Source of the DNA: H17-190 sp034435615
GTDB taxonomy: Bacteria; Chloroflexota; Dehalococcoidia; SM23-28-2; HRBIN24
Reading direction: 5' to 3'
Assembly: GCA_034435615.1 (NCBI GenBank)
Contig: DAOTWZ010000075.1
Location: 1 to 24,090, forward strand
Length of the DNA: 24,090 nucleotides
This document shows positions 21,811-24,090 of this stretch, in pieces. The stretch's first letter is position 1. Every line of letters starts with the position of its first letter. The translations under genes were made by a program, and so were the position numbers. Under the pieces are notes generated by a model that saw nothing but the letters and a program-made list of their open reading frames with translations, did not search any database and was not told where the DNA came from.

Positions 21811-23235
21811 TCAGACCCCCAGGAGGCGGCGAGTGGCCGCCAGCACCGCCTGCACCTGCTCCTCCTCGCCTCGCACCTCGGCGTAGATGCGCATGAGGGG
21901 CTCCGTCCCCGAGAAGCGGACGGCCACCCAGCCGCCCTCCAGGAGGAAGCGGTGGCCGTCTATAGCGTCCCGTCCCACCACGGGCAGGCCGCCCAGCTCG
22001 TCGGGGGCCAGGTCTTCCAGGAGGGAGCGGAGGCGCTCCCGCTGCCCTTCCTCCAGCTCCAGGTCGAGGCGGCCGTAGTGGTGGGGCCCGATGCGCTGGA
22101 AGAGCTCTTCCACCAGCCCGGCCGGCCCCTTGCCCCGCTGGACCATCAGGTCCAGCAGGCAGAGGCCGGAGAGGATGCCGTCCCGCTCCGGCAGGTGGCC
22201 GCGGAAGGCGTAGCCGCCGGACTCCTCGCCGGCGATGACGGCGTCGGTCTCCAGCATCCTGGGGCCCAGGAACTTGAAGCCCACTCCCGTCTCGTAGACG
22301 GGCAGGCCGTGGGCCTCGGCCAGGGGGAAGGCCATGCGGGTGGTGGTGACGGACTTCACCACCGGCCCCCGCTCGCCCCGCACCTCCAGCATGTAGTAGA
22401 CCAGGAGGGCGAAGGTGCGCTGGGGGTCCAGGAAGCGACCGTGCTCGTCGACGATGCCGAGGCGGTCCGCGTCGCCGTCGGTGGCCAGGCCGACCTGGGC
22501 GCCGCAGCGCCGCACCGCCCGCTTGAGGACCGATAGGTTGCGGTCTATGGGCTCCGGGTTGTGCATGCGGGGGAAGATGGGGTTGCGTTCCCCCCGCACC
22601 TGCCAGACGCGGGTGGTGCCGCCCCGGAGGATCTCCCTGACATAGCCTGCGGCGGCCCCGTGCATGGGGTCCACGGCCACCCGCAGTCCGGCCCGCCGGA
22701 TGCGCTCCAGGTCCAGGAAGTCCTCCAGATGCCGGGAGTAGCCGGGGCGGGGGTCGAACTCCTCCACCAGGCCGCGACGGCGGGCCTCGGCCAGGGGCAG
22801 GCGGGGGAGGGAGGGGCGCTCGTCCGGCGGCGGGATGAGAGCCTCGATGCGGGCCACCACCTCCGGGGAGGCGGCCCCCCCGTAGGAGGAGCGCACCTTG
22901 AAGCCCTGCCAGCGCCAGGGGTTGTGGCTGGCGGTGATGACGACGCCGGCCACGGCCCCCGCCTGGCGGACGCCGAAGGAGACCACTGGCGTGGGGGTGG
23001 GCCGGGGGCAGAGCAGGGTGTGGATGCCGTGAGCGGCCAGCACCTCGGCCGTGGCGGCGGCGAAGTCTTCGGCGGCGAAGCGGGTATCGTAGCCGATGAG
23101 AACGCTCCCGCCGGCCTGCCCCTCCTGCTCCAGGTAGCGGGCCAGCCCCTCGGCGCAGGCCCGCACGTTATCGAAGGTGTAGTCAGCGGCGATGACGCCC
23201 CGCCAGCCGTCGGTCCCGAAACGGATATCGCTCAT
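21811..23235 (-). CDS. Phosphomannomutase/phosphoglucomutase (alpha-D-phosphohexomutase)
   Basis: The enzyme moves a phosphate between C6 and C1 of mannose or glucose. The 474-residue product has the four family sites: the phosphoserine loop TASHNP at 101-106 (S103), the magnesium loop DGDADRL at 253-259, the sugar loop GEESGGY at 336-342 and the phosphate-binding RFSGTEP at 440-446. It begins RFGTDGWRG, which is also typical. The sequence cannot tell mannose from glucose preference. Its ATG overlaps the stop of the nucleotidyltransferase by 4 nt (23232-23235), so translation is coupled. The next gene follows after 4 nt. Confidence 0.93.
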   Translation of the reverse strand: MSDIRFGTDGWRGVIAADYTFDNVRACAEGLARYLEQEGQAGGSVLIGYDTRFAAEDFAAATAEVLAAHGIHTLLCPRPTPTPVVSFGVRQAGAVAGVVITASHNPWRWQGFKVRSSYGGAASPEVVARIEALIPPPDERPSLPRLPLAEARRRGLVEEFDPRPGYSRHLEDFLDLERIRRAGLRVAVDPMHGAAAGYVREILRGGTTRVWQVRGERNPIFPRMHNPEPIDRNLSVLKRAVRRCGAQVGLATDGDADRLGIVDEHGRFLDPQRTFALLVYYMLEVRGERGPVVKSVTTTRMAFPLAEAHGLPVYETGVGFKFLGPRMLETDAVIAGEESGGYAFRGHLPERDGILSGLCLLDLMVQRGKGPAGLVEELFQRIGPHHYGRLDLELEEGQRERLRSLLEDLAPDELGGLPVVGRDAIDGHRFLLEGGWVAVRFSGTEPLMRIYAEVRGEEEQVQAVLAATRRLLGV

Positions 23236-23927
23236 GCCAGGCCTCGCTCCTGCACCTCTCGTTCCGCCTCCCGCAGGTCCTTGATGGTGTCTATGGAGCG
23301 CCAGTAGGCGCGGCTGCGGTAGCCGTAGAGCTTCCCCTCGCGGGCCAGCTCCGGGAAGGTGGTATCCTCATGGTCGCCCCTCTCGGGAAGGCGACGGAAG
23401 AATTCATGGGAGAGGACGTAGATGCCGCCATTGATCCAGTGGCGGAGGACGGGCTTCTCCAGGAAGGCGCGAACGCGGCCATCGGCCGCCAGGCGGACGA
23501 TGCCGTAGGGGCTGCGCAGGGGCACCAGCATGACGGTGGCGGCCGCTCCCTTGCGGCGGTGGAAGGCCAGGAGGGCGTCCAGGGGCTGGTCGGTGATGAT
23601 GTCGCCGTTGAGGGCGATGACTGGCTCCTCCCCGGGCGGCAGGAGGCTGTAGCCCAGGCGGAGGGCGCCGCCCCGGCCCAGGGGCTCCTCCTCCACCGTG
23701 TACTGGACGCAGACGCCGAAGCGGGAGCCATCGCCGAAGTGCTCCTGGATGGCCTCGGCCCGGTAGTGGCAGAGCATGACGATGCGGTCCACGCCATAGC
23801 GGCGGAGCCAGGCCACCTGGCGCTCCAGGATGGGCCGGCCGCAGACGGGGACCATGGGCTTGGGCCGGTCCCAGGTGTAGGGACGTAGCCGCTCCCCTTC
23901 CCCGCCGGCGATGATGAGCGCGTACAT
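23232..23927 (-). CDS. Sugar-1-phosphate nucleotidyltransferase, short form (likely mannose-1-phosphate guanylyltransferase)
   Basis: The family joins a sugar-1-phosphate to an NTP. I chose the ATG at 23927 (231 residues, MYALIIAGGEGERLRP), because GGAGGAG lies just upstream. Seven more codons upstream are open but not family-like. The Rossmann-type fold has GGEGERLRP at 8-16 and PKPM at 22-25, the metal-binding NGD at 107-109 (D109), FLEKP at 155-159, NGGIYV at 166-171 and WRSIDT near 209-214. There is no C-terminal left-handed beta-helix or isomerase domain. Substrates are inferred from the mutase and isomerase next door; a glucose or heptose substrate remains possible. Confidence 0.85.
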   Translation of the reverse strand: MYALIIAGGEGERLRPYTWDRPKPMVPVCGRPILERQVAWLRRYGVDRIVMLCHYRAEAIQEHFGDGSRFGVCVQYTVEEEPLGRGGALRLGYSLLPPGEEPVIALNGDIITDQPLDALLAFHRRKGAAATVMLVPLRSPYGIVRLAADGRVRAFLEKPVLRHWINGGIYVLSHEFFRRLPERGDHEDTTFPELAREGKLYGYRSRAYWRSIDTIKDLREAEREVQERGLA

Positions 23928-23979
23928 GGCTCTCCTCCGTGCTGGCACCGCTCCGGGCGCGGCCCCAGCGCTGGAGAGG

Positions 23980-24004
23980 GCAGCGGGCCCGCTAGGCCCG
24001 CTGC
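23980..24004 (-). other. Hairpin over the end of metK
   Basis: GCAGCGGGCC at 23980-23989 pairs perfectly with GGCCCGCTGC at 23995-24004, a 10-bp stem with a 5-nt loop. It covers the metK stop codon. After it on the minus strand comes CCCTCTCC, not a T-run, so it is a poor intrinsic terminator. The 64-nt gap to the nucleotidyltransferase holds its ribosome site and nothing else clear. It may protect the mRNA end or partly stop transcription. Confidence 0.4.
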
Positions 24005-24090
24005 GCCTGCGGGAGGCCGGCCGCCCGGCGTAGCTCGTCCACCTTGTCGGTGCGCTCCCAGGGCAGGTCCAGGTCGGTGCGGCCGAAGTG
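23992..24090 (-). CDS. metK: S-adenosylmethionine synthase, C-terminal fragment (cut by window edge)
   Basis: MetK makes S-adenosylmethionine from methionine and ATP in the cytosol. Only the last 32 codons and a TAG stop are in the window; the gene continues beyond 24090. The visible part reads HFGRTDLDLPWERTDKVDEL and then a short Ala/Arg-rich end. The block HFGR...PWE-TDK is characteristic of the MetK C-terminus. It lies upstream of and parallel to the sugar-nucleotide genes, separated by 64 nt and a hairpin. Whether they share a transcript is not clear. Confidence 0.85.
   Translation of the reverse strand, partial: HFGRTDLDLPWERTDKVDELRRAAGLPQAQRA

Noticed and set aside
21147..23307. Plus-strand open frames opposite the sugar genes
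   Set aside because: They are antisense shadows; the minus-strand products carry complete catalytic motifs.

Overview
The window is about two-thirds G+C by eye. It holds one very long ribosomal-protein (r-protein) superoperon on the plus strand (about 252 to 20663), followed by a convergent minus-strand block of sugar-phosphate genes and the tail of metK (20754 to 24090). The gene order (rpsL-rpsG-fusA, S10, spc and alpha blocks, then truA-rplM-rpsI), the zinc-binding forms of S14, S4, L24, L36 and adenylate kinase, and the three-gene NDP-sugar block all point to a high-GC bacterium outside the Proteobacteria. A member of the Chloroflexota (Dehalococcoidia-like or Thermomicrobia-like) is my best guess, but it is an inference and not proven. 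Isoleucine AUA codons are common even in r-protein genes.

Layout. 1-251: upstream region with a good sigma70-type promoter (TTGACA, 17 nt, TACACT) and a structured leader of about 130 nt. 252-3270: str block (S12, S7, EF-G), with no tuf before rpsJ. 3278-8451: S10 block (S10, L3, L4, L23, L2, S19, L22, S3, L16, L29, S17). 8448-13867: spc block (L14, L24, L5, S14, S8, L6, L18, S5, L30, L15, SecY). 13879-15771: adk, map, infA, rpmJ. 15785-18864: alpha block (S13, S11, S4, RpoA, L17). 18910-20663: truA, L13, S9. A strong intrinsic terminator at 20678-20715 closes the run. No expected member of the S10, spc or alpha blocks is missing.

On the minus strand, reading from the right edge, come the last 32 codons of metK, a short nucleotidyltransferase, a phosphomannomutase/phosphoglucomutase and a bifunctional glucose/mannose-6-phosphate isomerase. 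The last three are tightly packed and could convert fructose-6-phosphate to mannose-1-phosphate and then to an NDP-sugar, probably GDP-mannose.

The plus-strand genes work as one unit: ribosome assembly, translation initiation (InfA) and translocation (EF-G), N-terminal maturation (Map), nucleotide balance (Adk), membrane insertion (SecY), transcription (RpoA) and tRNA modification (TruA). Most junctions are only a few nucleotides, and several genes overlap, which suggests translational coupling. The most unusual features are protein tails: a 91-residue Glu-rich extension on RpoA, a 50-residue Glu/Pro extension on S17 and a shorter one on S3. There are also a structured leader before rpsL and a duplicated TATAAT with a hairpin before infA. 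I found no mobile element, CRISPR array, rRNA or tRNA gene, and nothing that is clearly a new multi-gene system. The only gene-free stretches over 100 nt are 1-251 and 15295-15427, and both are described below.
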